13,551 nucleotides of DNA from NCBI GenBank assembly GCA_029335935.2, contig JARJMV020000263.1:1-13551 (forward strand), written 5' to 3'. A program made the position numbers and the translations under genes. Source of the stretch: a bacterium (GTDB lineage Bacteria; Armatimonadota; Fimbriimonadia; Fimbriimonadales; GBS-DC). Under the pieces are notes generated by a model. It searched no databases. It saw only the letters and a list, made by a program, of their open reading frames with translations, and had not been told where the DNA came from. Positions 6,947-13,551 of the stretch are shown piece after piece (position 1 is the stretch's first letter; the number at the start of each line of letters is the position of its first letter).

Positions 6947-9004
6947 ATGGCGCAGGTTCGGACGGAATCGAGTGGCTCGCCCCCGTTAGCGGCGTATGGG
7001 GCGGTGTGGCTGTTGACGCTGGCGTGTGTGCTGGTGGTGCAGTTGGCGCGTGTGTCGGAGTTCTCTGCGACGCCGTTCGTTCTGTTGGTGTCGGTCGGCG
7101 TGGGGTTTAGCGCGTGGGCGAGCCGTTTCACGCTACCGGAGAATGCACGGGTGCTGGTGGGCGTGTCCGACGCGCTGATTGCCGCGCTGTGCGTCGTGGG
7201 GCAGTCGTTCCTCAACAGCCTGTTCGGGGTCGTGACCGACCCTGCTATCGAGTCGTACCTCAGTTTATCGTTTTTATGGTATCTGTGCTTACGTAGCGCG
7301 CTGATGTTCACGATGAACTCGTTGGTGTTCCAGAGTGTGCCTGCGTTGGCGTTGTTTGGGTTGATTGCTACCTACATGCTGGCGAAGCAGATTCTGTGGC
7401 TGTTTGCGCTGATGTTGCTGGCGATGCTGTTTTTGATGCTGGTAAGCCATCGGCTGGAGTGGGGGCTGGCACAGCCGCGCTTGGAGACGGGATATGCGTT
7501 GCGCGCGGTGCTGGGGAGTGGGCTGTTTGCAGGCATGACCGCGTTCGTGCTGGCTCCTATTCTCGCGCTCACGATTGGTCAGTTGATTTCGAGTTTTGTG
7601 GTGGGGATGCCGTTTCGAGCGAATGTGCGTGCAGGCGGCACAAGTGAGGCGTCTCCCGATCTCCAGACAGGTGCGGGGGCAGTTGCGCTGAGCAAGCTGG
7701 AGGTGATGCGCGTGCGACTGGAAGGTGCGGCACAGCCCGACTACATGCGCATCGAATCGTACAACTATTATACGGGGCGCGGCTGGAATCGCGGTCGTTA
7801 CTTTATGAGTGAGATGGCGCCCCTGCGGCAGGGCGTGTTCGCGCCTCAACGCCCCCTGAACGCGCCCTCCGCGCGGCAGGTACAAGCCATCGTCACCCTC
7901 AGTAGCGGTTGGCATCGATATCTCTACATGCCGGGCACGCCGCTGCAAGTGGAAGCGCCCGTGCGCGCCCTGCAGTACGCATGGCAAATCAACGCCGTCT
8001 CCAGCTACCGTCCGCTGGGTGCAGGCGAGCAATACACGGTACGGGCGTATGTCCCCACCGACGACCCACGCATCCTGCGCGCTGCGCCCACATCCCCCTT
8101 CCGTATCCCTATCCTCGCAACGACCAGTAAACGATTACAAGAATTGGCAACGGCGCTCACCGCCAACCAACCCACCCAGTACGATAAGGTGATGGCAATC
8201 GTGCGCCATATCGAGCAGAATACCGCCTACAACTTGAATGTGGAAGCCTATCCGACCGATGTGGACGCTGCGGAATATTTCCTGTTCGAGGCGAAGCAGG
8301 GCTACTGTGTGGAGTTCGCGACGGCGTTGGCGGTGCTCTGTCAGTACGCAGGCATCCCCGCGCGCGTGGCGTCAGGCTTCATTTTGAAAGAGCGTGAGGG
8401 CGATGAGTATGTTGTGCGCGAGGAGCATCGGCATCTTTGGACGGAGGTCTATTTTGAGGGTGTAGGCTGGGTTGCGTTCGATGCCACGCGCAACGCACCC
8501 GTCATCGACGCAGGTCAGGCGGAGATACAGGCGCAGGAGAGCGCAGAGTTGGTGCAGGCGCGTCGTCAGCTGCTCCAGCGGATGTTGGATGCGCTGATTA
8601 TCGTCTTGGCGCTGGCGATTGTGTATGTGCTGGTCGCGCCGCGCGCGGGTTGGGGTCGCCGCGCTGCTGTCAGCCGACCGATGTTGCTCTATCAGCGTCT
8701 GGTGTTCCTGCTGTGGCTGTTGGGTGTGGAGCGTCCTACGCTGGGTCAGACGCCCCGCGCCTACTTGGAATCCGCCGCCGCGCGCCTGCGTCAACAGGGC
8801 AGTGGCGTCGCCCCCGCGGTGGCTGCGCTTACCCCTGCGCTGATGGAGTACCTCTACGCCGCGCCCGAGCGACGCGACGCGCTGCAGCCTGAAATCGCCC
8901 AGCGAATCCGCCAACTGCAACGGCTCGCCCTGCAGGAACTCGGCGTCCGACGGCTTATCCTAAGGTGGCTCGCCTACGGGCGCAGGAAGGTCTATGGCAA
9001 CTAA
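6947..9004 (+). CDS. TgpA-like transglutaminase-domain membrane protein
   Basis: The 685-residue protein has a hydrophobic N-terminal region (about 15-220) with roughly six or seven membrane spans, as in DUF3488/TgpA proteins. A periplasmic domain with a transglutaminase-like core follows. The catalytic triad is visible: C454 in QGYCVEFATAL, H496 in HRHLWTEVYF and D512 in VAFDATRN. One more span lies at about 548-566. The C-terminal region (about 580-670, LLYQRLVFLLWLLGVERPTLGQTPRAYL) resembles the DUF4129 tail common in this family. Such proteins act on peptide substrates at the cytoplasmic membrane; the substrate here is unknown. In many bacteria the gene sits beside a MoxR ATPase and a DUF58 gene. 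Neither is visible here. Its stop overlaps the start of holA by 11 bases. The ATG at 6947 has no ribosome binding site, so the exact start is less certain than the frame. Confidence 0.88.
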   Translation: MAQVRTESSGSPPLAAYGAVWLLTLACVLVVQLARVSEFSATPFVLLVSVGVGFSAWASRFTLPENARVLVGVSDALIAALCVVGQSFLNSLFGVVTDPAIESYLSLSFLWYLCLRSALMFTMNSLVFQSVPALALFGLIATYMLAKQILWLFALMLLAMLFLMLVSHRLEWGLAQPRLETGYALRAVLGSGLFAGMTAFVLAPILALTIGQLISSFVVGMPFRANVRAGGTSEASPDLQTGAGAVALSKLEVMRVRLEGAAQPDYMRIESYNYYTGRGWNRGRYFMSEMAPLRQGVFAPQRPLNAPSARQVQAIVTLSSGWHRYLYMPGTPLQVEAPVRALQYAWQINAVSSYRPLGAGEQYTVRAYVPTDDPRILRAAPTSPFRIPILATTSKRLQELATALTANQPTQYDKVMAIVRHIEQNTAYNLNVEAYPTDVDAAEYFLFEAKQGYCVEFATALAVLCQYAGIPARVASGFILKEREGDEYVVREEHRHLWTEVYFEGVGWVAFDATRNAPVIDAGQAEIQAQESAELVQARRQLLQRMLDALIIVLALAIVYVLVAPRAGWGRRAAVSRPMLLYQRLVFLLWLLGVERPTLGQTPRAYLESAAARLRQQGSGVAPAVAALTPALMEYLYAAPERRDALQPEIAQRIRQLQRLALQELGVRRLILRWLAYGRRKVYGN

Positions 9005-10103
9005 GAGGTTCACGGAACTTCGGGCAAGCGACTGGCGTGCGCCTGCCCGCGTCTACCTGTTGGAAGGAGAGGAGCTGGTACAGCAGCGTGAGTTCCTCTC
9101 GGCGCTGCGACGCGCGTTGAACACTGCTTCGGGGAGCGTGGACGAAGCCGTGCTGGACGCCCGCGAGACGCCCGTCGCCACGCTGAGCGGCTTGGTACAG
9201 ACCGTGCCGATGGAAGCCGAGCGGCGACTGGTTGTCCTGCATGCTGTGAACCGCTACAGCGCAAGCGACCTGCAAGCCCTTGCGAAACTGGTTCCGCAAA
9301 CGCCGCCATTCGCCTGCCTCGTGCTGATTACTGCGCCCGCTGAGGAGAGCGAGGGCGCAAAAGCCGCTTGGAACGCCCTGACCAAAGCGGTGGAGCAGGG
9401 CGGTATGGTCGTCAAGCTCACTGCGCTGACAGGGGCGACGCTCGCGCGACGGCTGGTGGAGACGGCGCAGGCGGCAGGCAAGCAGCTGCGCACAGAAGAC
9501 GCCGAGTACCTGCAGACTCTGGTGGACGGCGTCGCCGAACGCGCCCTCGCCGAACTGCAAAAAGTCATCCTCTTCGTGGAACCCCGCAGCGAAATCTGCC
9601 GTCTGGATATCGATATGGTTGTTAGCCCCAGCCAGCAAGCCCAAGTGTTCAAACTGGTCGATTCGGTGGTTGCCCGCGACGCGCACGCGGCGATGCGCCA
9701 GCTGCGTTTGCTGTTCCAAGCGGGCGCGCGCGCGGAGGAGACCGCGCTCAAGACGCTCGCGCTGATTGCGCGCCAGTATCGCCTATTGTGGGGTGTGCGC
9801 ACCCTCATCCAACACCAGCAACCCATCAAACAGCCCCAAAAGGTCAGCCCAGAGGTCGCCGCATGGCTGCCGAAAGACCCTGATGTGCTGCAAACCCTGC
9901 AACGCCAAGCGTTCCTGCAAGAGAAACTCCAGAAACAGGCGGAGCGACTGAGCCTGACGCACCTGTGCCGCGCGTTCCAAGCCCTCTACGACGCCGATTT
10001 AGCCCTCAAAGGGCTGCGCCCCAGTGTGAACGCCACCGAAATTATGGAAAGACTCATTATCAGGCTCACTACGGACGGCGAGCCGACGCCGCCGTCTCAT
10101 TGA
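8994..10103 (+). CDS. holA: DNA polymerase III delta subunit (clamp loader)
   Basis: The 369-residue product matches HolA in length and layout. It has an N-terminal YLLEGEE strand, ERRLVVLHAV at about 78-87, and a second domain with LARRLVETAQAAGKQLRTEDAEYL. The signature stretch VFKLVDSVVARDAHAAMRQLRLL lies in the third domain, with ALIARQYRLLW and a final DADLALKGL. Delta opens the beta sliding clamp within the clamp loader and does not itself bind or hydrolyse ATP. There is no Walker A, as expected. The start ATG follows AGGAAGG with short spacing and overlaps the transglutaminase stop by 11 bases, so translational coupling is likely. The pairing with an envelope gene is probably lineage-specific. 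Confidence 0.85.
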   Translation: MATKRFTELRASDWRAPARVYLLEGEELVQQREFLSALRRALNTASGSVDEAVLDARETPVATLSGLVQTVPMEAERRLVVLHAVNRYSASDLQALAKLVPQTPPFACLVLITAPAEESEGAKAAWNALTKAVEQGGMVVKLTALTGATLARRLVETAQAAGKQLRTEDAEYLQTLVDGVAERALAELQKVILFVEPRSEICRLDIDMVVSPSQQAQVFKLVDSVVARDAHAAMRQLRLLFQAGARAEETALKTLALIARQYRLLWGVRTLIQHQQPIKQPQKVSPEVAAWLPKDPDVLQTLQRQAFLQEKLQKQAERLSLTHLCRAFQALYDADLALKGLRPSVNATEIMERLIIRLTTDGEPTPPSH

Positions 10104-10104
10104 C

Positions 10105-10112
10105 AAGGAGGT
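10105..10112 (+). promoter_or_regulatory. Ribosome binding site that fixes the GH130 start
   Basis: AAGGAGGT lies 8 bases before GTG (10121-10123). The same frame is open back to 9965 inside holA. This strong site, and conserved GH130 sequence beginning soon after, favour the GTG start. Confidence 0.75.
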
Positions 10113-10120
10113 TAGTATCA

Positions 10121-11197
10121 GTGGCGAAGCGTGTGACGGAGAACCCAATCATCACGCCCGAAATGGTCAAGCCTTCGGAGCCGAATCTGGAGGTCATCGG
10201 CGCGTTCAATCCGGGCGCAACTCGGTTCGGCGACGAGATTCTGTTATTACTGCGCGTGGCGGAGCGACCTATCTTGGACGATCCCGACCTTGTGGGCGTG
10301 CCTGTGCTGAATCGGAACGGCGCCGCAGCACAGCGACTGGAGATCCTTACCTTCCCGCGCCACTCGCCGCTGACCGATCTGAGCGACCCGCGCGCGGTTG
10401 TCTATGAAGGGCGCGTCTACCTAAGCTCCATTTCGCACCTGCGCTTGGCGCGCAGCAAAGACGGCGTCCACTTCACCGTCGATGACGAACCCACGCTGTT
10501 CCCCGAAACCAAGTACGAGGAGTATGGCATCGAGGACTGCCGCATCACGCCCATCGACGGCGTGTATTACATCTCTTACACGGCGGTCTCGCGCTATGGA
10601 ATCTGCGTGGGCATCGCCGCCACAGAGGATTTCAAAACCTTCCAGCGGTTGGGGCTAATCCTCCATCACGAGAACAAAAATGTGACGCTCTTCCCGCGTC
10701 GGGTGGGGGGGCGGTATGTGGCGATGCATCGCACTTCAGCGTCGGCTTTTGATGGTCCGAACATGTGGGTCGCCTACTCGCCCGATTTGCTGCACTGGGG
10801 CGACCACCAGTTCCTGATGGCGCCGCGCATCCACCACTGGGATTCGAGGCGTATCGGGGCAGGCGCGCCTCCTGTGGAGACGCCCGAGGGCTGGCTGATA
10901 GTCTATCACGGTGTGAACGCCAAAGACGGCTATTGCGCAGGCGTAGCGCTGCTGGACATAGACGAGCCGCATAGAGTCCTCTACCGTTCCCACGAGCCGC
11001 TGATTGTGCCTACCGAAGACTACGAGGTGAGCGGCTTTTTCGAGCGCGTGGTGTTCCCCACGGGTCTCACGCCGCTGGGCGACGACCGTTGGATGGTGTA
11101 CTACGGCGTGGCGGATCGGTCGGTCGCAGTGGCCGAGACCACGATGGACGAGCTGCTGCGCGTGGCGAAAGGGGAGCTCGTCAGCGCAGGGCGTTAG
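10121..11197 (+). CDS. GH130-family glycoside phosphorylase/hydrolase
   Basis: The 358-residue protein is a five-bladed beta-propeller enzyme of family GH130, whose members phosphorolyse or hydrolyse beta-mannosides. Visible hallmarks are ENPIITPEM, GAFNPGATRFGDEILLLLRV, SDPRAVVYEGRVYLSS, the general-acid motif GIEDCRIT with D139, and HENKNVTLFPRRVGGRYVAMHR. RRIGAGAPPVETPEGWLIVYHGV and VVFPTGLTP follow. GH130 phosphorylases use phosphate in place of water; I cannot tell from the sequence alone whether this one is a phosphorylase or a hydrolase, nor its sugar. The usual EDPR is EDCR here. GTG start with a strong ribosome binding site, 17 bases after the holA stop. Its TAG overlaps the rpoN TAA on the other strand by 4 bp. 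A cytoplasmic location is likely, as there is no signal peptide. Confidence 0.9.
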   Translation: MAKRVTENPIITPEMVKPSEPNLEVIGAFNPGATRFGDEILLLLRVAERPILDDPDLVGVPVLNRNGAAAQRLEILTFPRHSPLTDLSDPRAVVYEGRVYLSSISHLRLARSKDGVHFTVDDEPTLFPETKYEEYGIEDCRITPIDGVYYISYTAVSRYGICVGIAATEDFKTFQRLGLILHHENKNVTLFPRRVGGRYVAMHRTSASAFDGPNMWVAYSPDLLHWGDHQFLMAPRIHHWDSRRIGAGAPPVETPEGWLIVYHGVNAKDGYCAGVALLDIDEPHRVLYRSHEPLIVPTEDYEVSGFFERVVFPTGLTPLGDDRWMVYYGVADRSVAVAETTMDELLRVAKGELVSAGR

Positions 11198-12597
11198 CCC
11201 ACCAAGCGTTGTCGCTCGCGCCAGTGGGAGGAGAGGATATTGTGGCGTTGGCGATACTTGGCGACGGTGCGTCGGGCAATCTCGATGCCCATCTCCGCCA
11301 GTTTCTCGGCAATCTCGGCGTCGGTGAGCCGCTTGCCTGCGCCCTCATGCGTATGCAGAATCTGCTCAATCAGCAGCGCCGTCCGATACGAGGCGTCAAA
11401 GAACACCTCGAGCGGAACCATGACCCCGTTGGGCAGCTGGAGCCACTTGTTGCGCACGGCGCGCCCAATCGTGGAGCGGTGGAGACCCGTGGCTTGGGCA
11501 ACTTCCACGCGCGTCATCGGCTGCAGGAACCGCGCATCGCTGGTCATCAAGAACCCGTACTGACGCTGTGCGATTACCTCCATAATCCGTTTGAGCGTCT
11601 GGAGACGCTGCTGGAGCGCTTGGATAAAGATTCGTGCGCGGCTGAGGTAGTGCTGAATATGGTCGCGCTCGTCGGCGTTGAACCGCAGAGCGTTTTGTGT
11701 GAGGCGCGTCGCCTGCTCCAGATAGGCAGGGCTGAGGCGTAGCCATTCGTAGTGCGCCCCGCAGATTTCGATGCGGATGCCTTGCTGCGACGCGTGGATG
11801 ATAATATCGGGCTCTTGCACCGGCGACGGCTCGTGGAGCATCTCGTGCCATTCCCAATCGCCCGCAGGGTAGGGCTGCAGCTCGCTGCGGATGAACCGCT
11901 TGACGGCTTCCAGTGCGTCGGCGCCCAGTCTCAATCGGCGTTGGAGGCTGTCCCAGTGCCCGCGTGAGAAGTCGTGCCAGCCTTTTGTGAGGACCTCGTG
12001 CGTGAGGCTCAGGAGTTCGGGGTCGTAGGAGGGGCGCGGCGCGTAGCGCAACGACTCGATCTGCAGCAGGAGACACTCCTGGAGGTTGCGCGCCCCCACA
12101 CCAGGCGGATCGCACCGCTGCAGCTGCGCCAGCACATGCTCCACCGCTTCCAGTGGAGCATTCCACTGGAGCGCAATCTCCTCCACATCCGCCTGTAGGT
12201 AGCCACGCTCATCTAACGACTCCACCATATACTCGGCAATCGGCAACAGTTCAGGCGCGATGCTCAGGCGCAGCTGCCCCAGCACATGCGACTTCAAATC
12301 GAGCGCAGGCGCGGCGCAGCACATCTCCAGCCAGTCGTCGTGGTCGCCCTCGTCCGAGTCGCGCCCCCCCGAATCGTAATCCAGCGAGAGGATTGTGGGC
12401 GCAGCGGACGCCGCAACGCGCACACGCTCCTCATCTACCAACTCCAAGGCAGGATTCTCTTCCAACTCCTGCTCGATGACCTTCAGTAGTTCCTCGTTAT
12501 TCAAGGTGAGCAGGCGCGCCAGTGTTTTCAGCCCCGCACTTGCTTGCGGCGCCACGCGCGTCTGGGCTTGGGCGGTGGTGCGCACTCGGTTCATCAT
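11194..12597 (-). CDS. rpoN: RNA polymerase sigma-54 factor
   Basis: This is the 467-residue sigma-54 factor, which binds -24/-12 promoters and needs an AAA+ activator to open DNA. Region I (about 1-52) includes LLTLNNEELLKVIEQELEEN, here with fewer Gln than usual. An acidic region II (about 53-95) follows, then the core-binding domain with YMVESLDERGYL and CDPPGVGARNLQECL. The helix-turn-helix at about 364-389 reads VEVAQATGLHRSTIGRAVRN. The RpoN box ARRTVAKYR is at 441-449. I chose the first of two adjacent ATGs (12597, 12594), which GGGGGT precedes at suitable spacing. An upstream in-frame TTG at 12612 is less likely. No activator gene lies in the window, and I found no convincing TGGCAC-N5-TTGC site. 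The diguanylate cyclase gene ends 49 bases upstream on the same strand. Confidence 0.93.
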   Translation of the reverse strand: MMNRVRTTAQAQTRVAPQASAGLKTLARLLTLNNEELLKVIEQELEENPALELVDEERVRVAASAAPTILSLDYDSGGRDSDEGDHDDWLEMCCAAPALDLKSHVLGQLRLSIAPELLPIAEYMVESLDERGYLQADVEEIALQWNAPLEAVEHVLAQLQRCDPPGVGARNLQECLLLQIESLRYAPRPSYDPELLSLTHEVLTKGWHDFSRGHWDSLQRRLRLGADALEAVKRFIRSELQPYPAGDWEWHEMLHEPSPVQEPDIIIHASQQGIRIEICGAHYEWLRLSPAYLEQATRLTQNALRFNADERDHIQHYLSRARIFIQALQQRLQTLKRIMEVIAQRQYGFLMTSDARFLQPMTRVEVAQATGLHRSTIGRAVRNKWLQLPNGVMVPLEVFFDASYRTALLIEQILHTHEGAGKRLTDAEIAEKLAEMGIEIARRTVAKYRQRHNILSSHWRERQRLVG

Positions 12598-12646
12598 AGT
12601 TTTGACCCCCAAGAGTATCTTTTGAGTTCCCCCGTCGACTCTCCTG

Positions 12647-13285
12647 CTATGCGGCTTTCAGGAGCATCCGATAATCCCACGCGACGACTCGGTTGCGTCC
12701 GCCGCGTTTGGCTTCGTAGAGGGCTTGGTCGGCAGACTCGATAATCTCTCGGCGTGTTTCCATGTCGGGGCGGATGCTCGCCACGCCGAAGCTACCCGTG
12801 ATGGGGCGCAGCGTCCACTCTGCGGAAGCAATCGCTTCGCGCAGTCGCTCGGCCACCTGCACGGCGTTCTCAGCATCGGTGCGCGGTAGCACCACGGCGA
12901 ACTCCTCGCCTCCGTAGCGCGCCACGAAATCGCCGTCCCGCACACTTTGTTTGAGGATCTGCGCCACACGACGCAGCACCTCATCGCCTGCTTGGTGCCC
13001 GTAGGTGTCGTTATACTGCTTGAAATGATCAACATCCATCAAAATCAGCGATAGGGGCTGTTTCTTGTGCATCGCGGTTTGGAACTGCTCTTCCAGATAG
13101 TCTTGGAATGCGCGATGGTTATGTAGCCCTGTCAGCCCGTCGGTAATCGCGAGGTTCTGCAGCTGCTGGTTGAGCTGTTTGAGCTGGTTCTCGTACTCGA
13201 CGCGATAGGTAACATCCACGACCGATACAATCGCACCGACCACTTCGCGTTGCAGGTTCTGAATCGGAAATGCGCTGCGGATCAC
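12647..13285 (-). CDS. Diguanylate cyclase (GGDEF) part of an interrupted PAS-GGDEF gene
   Basis: From an in-frame GTG at 13285 there are 212 residues: the last part of a PAS domain (about 1-27, ending VVDVTYRVEYE), a coiled linker (ENQLKQLNQQLQNLA) and a complete GGDEF domain from about residue 46. TDGLTGLHNHRAF, MDVDHFKQYNDTYGHQAGD (metal-binding D84) and the active-site loop GGEEF (125-129) are intact. So is the inhibitory I-site RDGD (116-119), five residues before it. Such enzymes make cyclic di-GMP from two GTP. The GTG has no good ribosome binding site and splits the PAS fold. The same reading frame continues upstream past a TAA (13312-13310) into the rest of the PAS domain, so this is probably the 3' part of one gene rather than a separate one. 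A truncated active cyclase cannot be excluded. Confidence 0.8.
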   Translation of the reverse strand: MIRSAFPIQNLQREVVGAIVSVVDVTYRVEYENQLKQLNQQLQNLAITDGLTGLHNHRAFQDYLEEQFQTAMHKKQPLSLILMDVDHFKQYNDTYGHQAGDEVLRRVAQILKQSVRDGDFVARYGGEEFAVVLPRTDAENAVQVAERLREAIASAEWTLRPITGSFGVASIRPDMETRREIIESADQALYEAKRGGRNRVVAWDYRMLLKAA

Positions 13286-13309
13286 ATAATGGAGATTCCC
13301 TTCGGAGTC

Positions 13310-13551
13310 TTAGTCTTCTCTCTCGATCCCCGTCACCATACTGCCTTGTACGACGCGCTGCAGCATTTCGTGAAGCCTTGACGCCGCCGCGCCCCGAAAT
13401 ACCTTCTCATAGAAGGGGCGAAACAGCACCTCTTGCTTGGTGTAGCCGTAGAGCTGTTGCGCCGCGAGGTTCCATTCATGCACCGTGCCATCCATATCGA
13501 CCGTGAAGCAGGCGACGGGTACATTCTCGAACAGTTCGGAGAATCGTCGGT
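13310..13551 (-). pseudogene. PAS-domain 5' part of the interrupted PAS-GGDEF gene (runs off right edge)
   Basis: The frame enters from the right edge and reads RFSELFENVPVACFTVDMDG, then HEWNLAAQQLYGYTKQEVL, a typical PAS domain start. It ends at TAA (13312-13310) after GIERED. After the stop the same frame continues without shift as DSEGNLHYVIRSAFPIQNLQ, which is the expected next PAS strand. The gene therefore appears broken by one nonsense codon. The true start and any further sensor domains lie outside the window. Alternatives are a sequencing or assembly error, or readthrough. Confidence 0.75.

Noticed and set aside
7466..7483. A sigma-54 promoter beginning TGGCAC inside the transglutaminase gene
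   Set aside because: The -12 TTGC element is not at the required spacing, and the site is within coding sequence.
9965..10120. An earlier start for the GH130 gene inside holA
   Set aside because: The extension matches nothing in the family, and a strong AAGGAGGT precedes the GTG at 10121.

Overview
The window looks like chromosomal DNA from a GC-rich (about 60% by eye), diderm-type bacterium. Evidence is two exported proteins with Sec-type signal peptides, a sigma-54 factor and a membrane transglutaminase. The short hairpin repeats between genes remind me of those in Armatimonadota and related hot-spring lineages. That placement is from memory and tentative. Nothing indicates a phage, plasmid or insertion sequence. 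The window is housekeeping and envelope DNA with unusual intergenic repeats.

Layout from left to right. Positions 1-2769 (minus strand) hold a two-gene unit: a small exported protein of unknown function, then, 3 bases later, the N-terminal 731 residues of an SbcC/Rad50-type DNA-repair ATPase running off the left edge. Positions 2811-3025 are a spacer with three hairpin repeats. Positions 3026-5725 (minus) are a tight glycolytic operon, eno then pyk, encoding the last two steps of lower glycolysis, with an extended -10 promoter just before eno. Positions 5775-6142 are a dense cluster of eight hairpin repeats. Positions 6143-6835 (minus) encode an exported, helical Spy/LTXXQ-like protein. It is divergent from a plus-strand run of three genes (6947-11197): a TgpA-like transglutaminase membrane protein, the DNA polymerase III delta subunit (holA) and a GH130 glycoside phosphorylase/hydrolase. 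That run converges on, and overlaps by 4 bp, a minus-strand pair: rpoN (sigma-54) and, upstream of it, a PAS-GGDEF diguanylate cyclase gene interrupted by an in-frame TAA.

The most interesting material is the repeats. Two families of small perfect or near-perfect palindromes (core GGACA/TGTCC, and CGTCGGCG/CGCCGACG) alternate in the spacers. Their stems show compensatory base changes. Most canonical copies close on a GNRA-type tetraloop on one strand. In the 5845-6134 cluster nearly all asymmetric changes keep pairing as G.U on the plus strand. This pattern suggests selection on a folded RNA (or a DNA hairpin) rather than on primary sequence. The second notable item is the stop codon inside the PAS domain. 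No CRISPR array, tRNA, rRNA or clear mobile element was seen.
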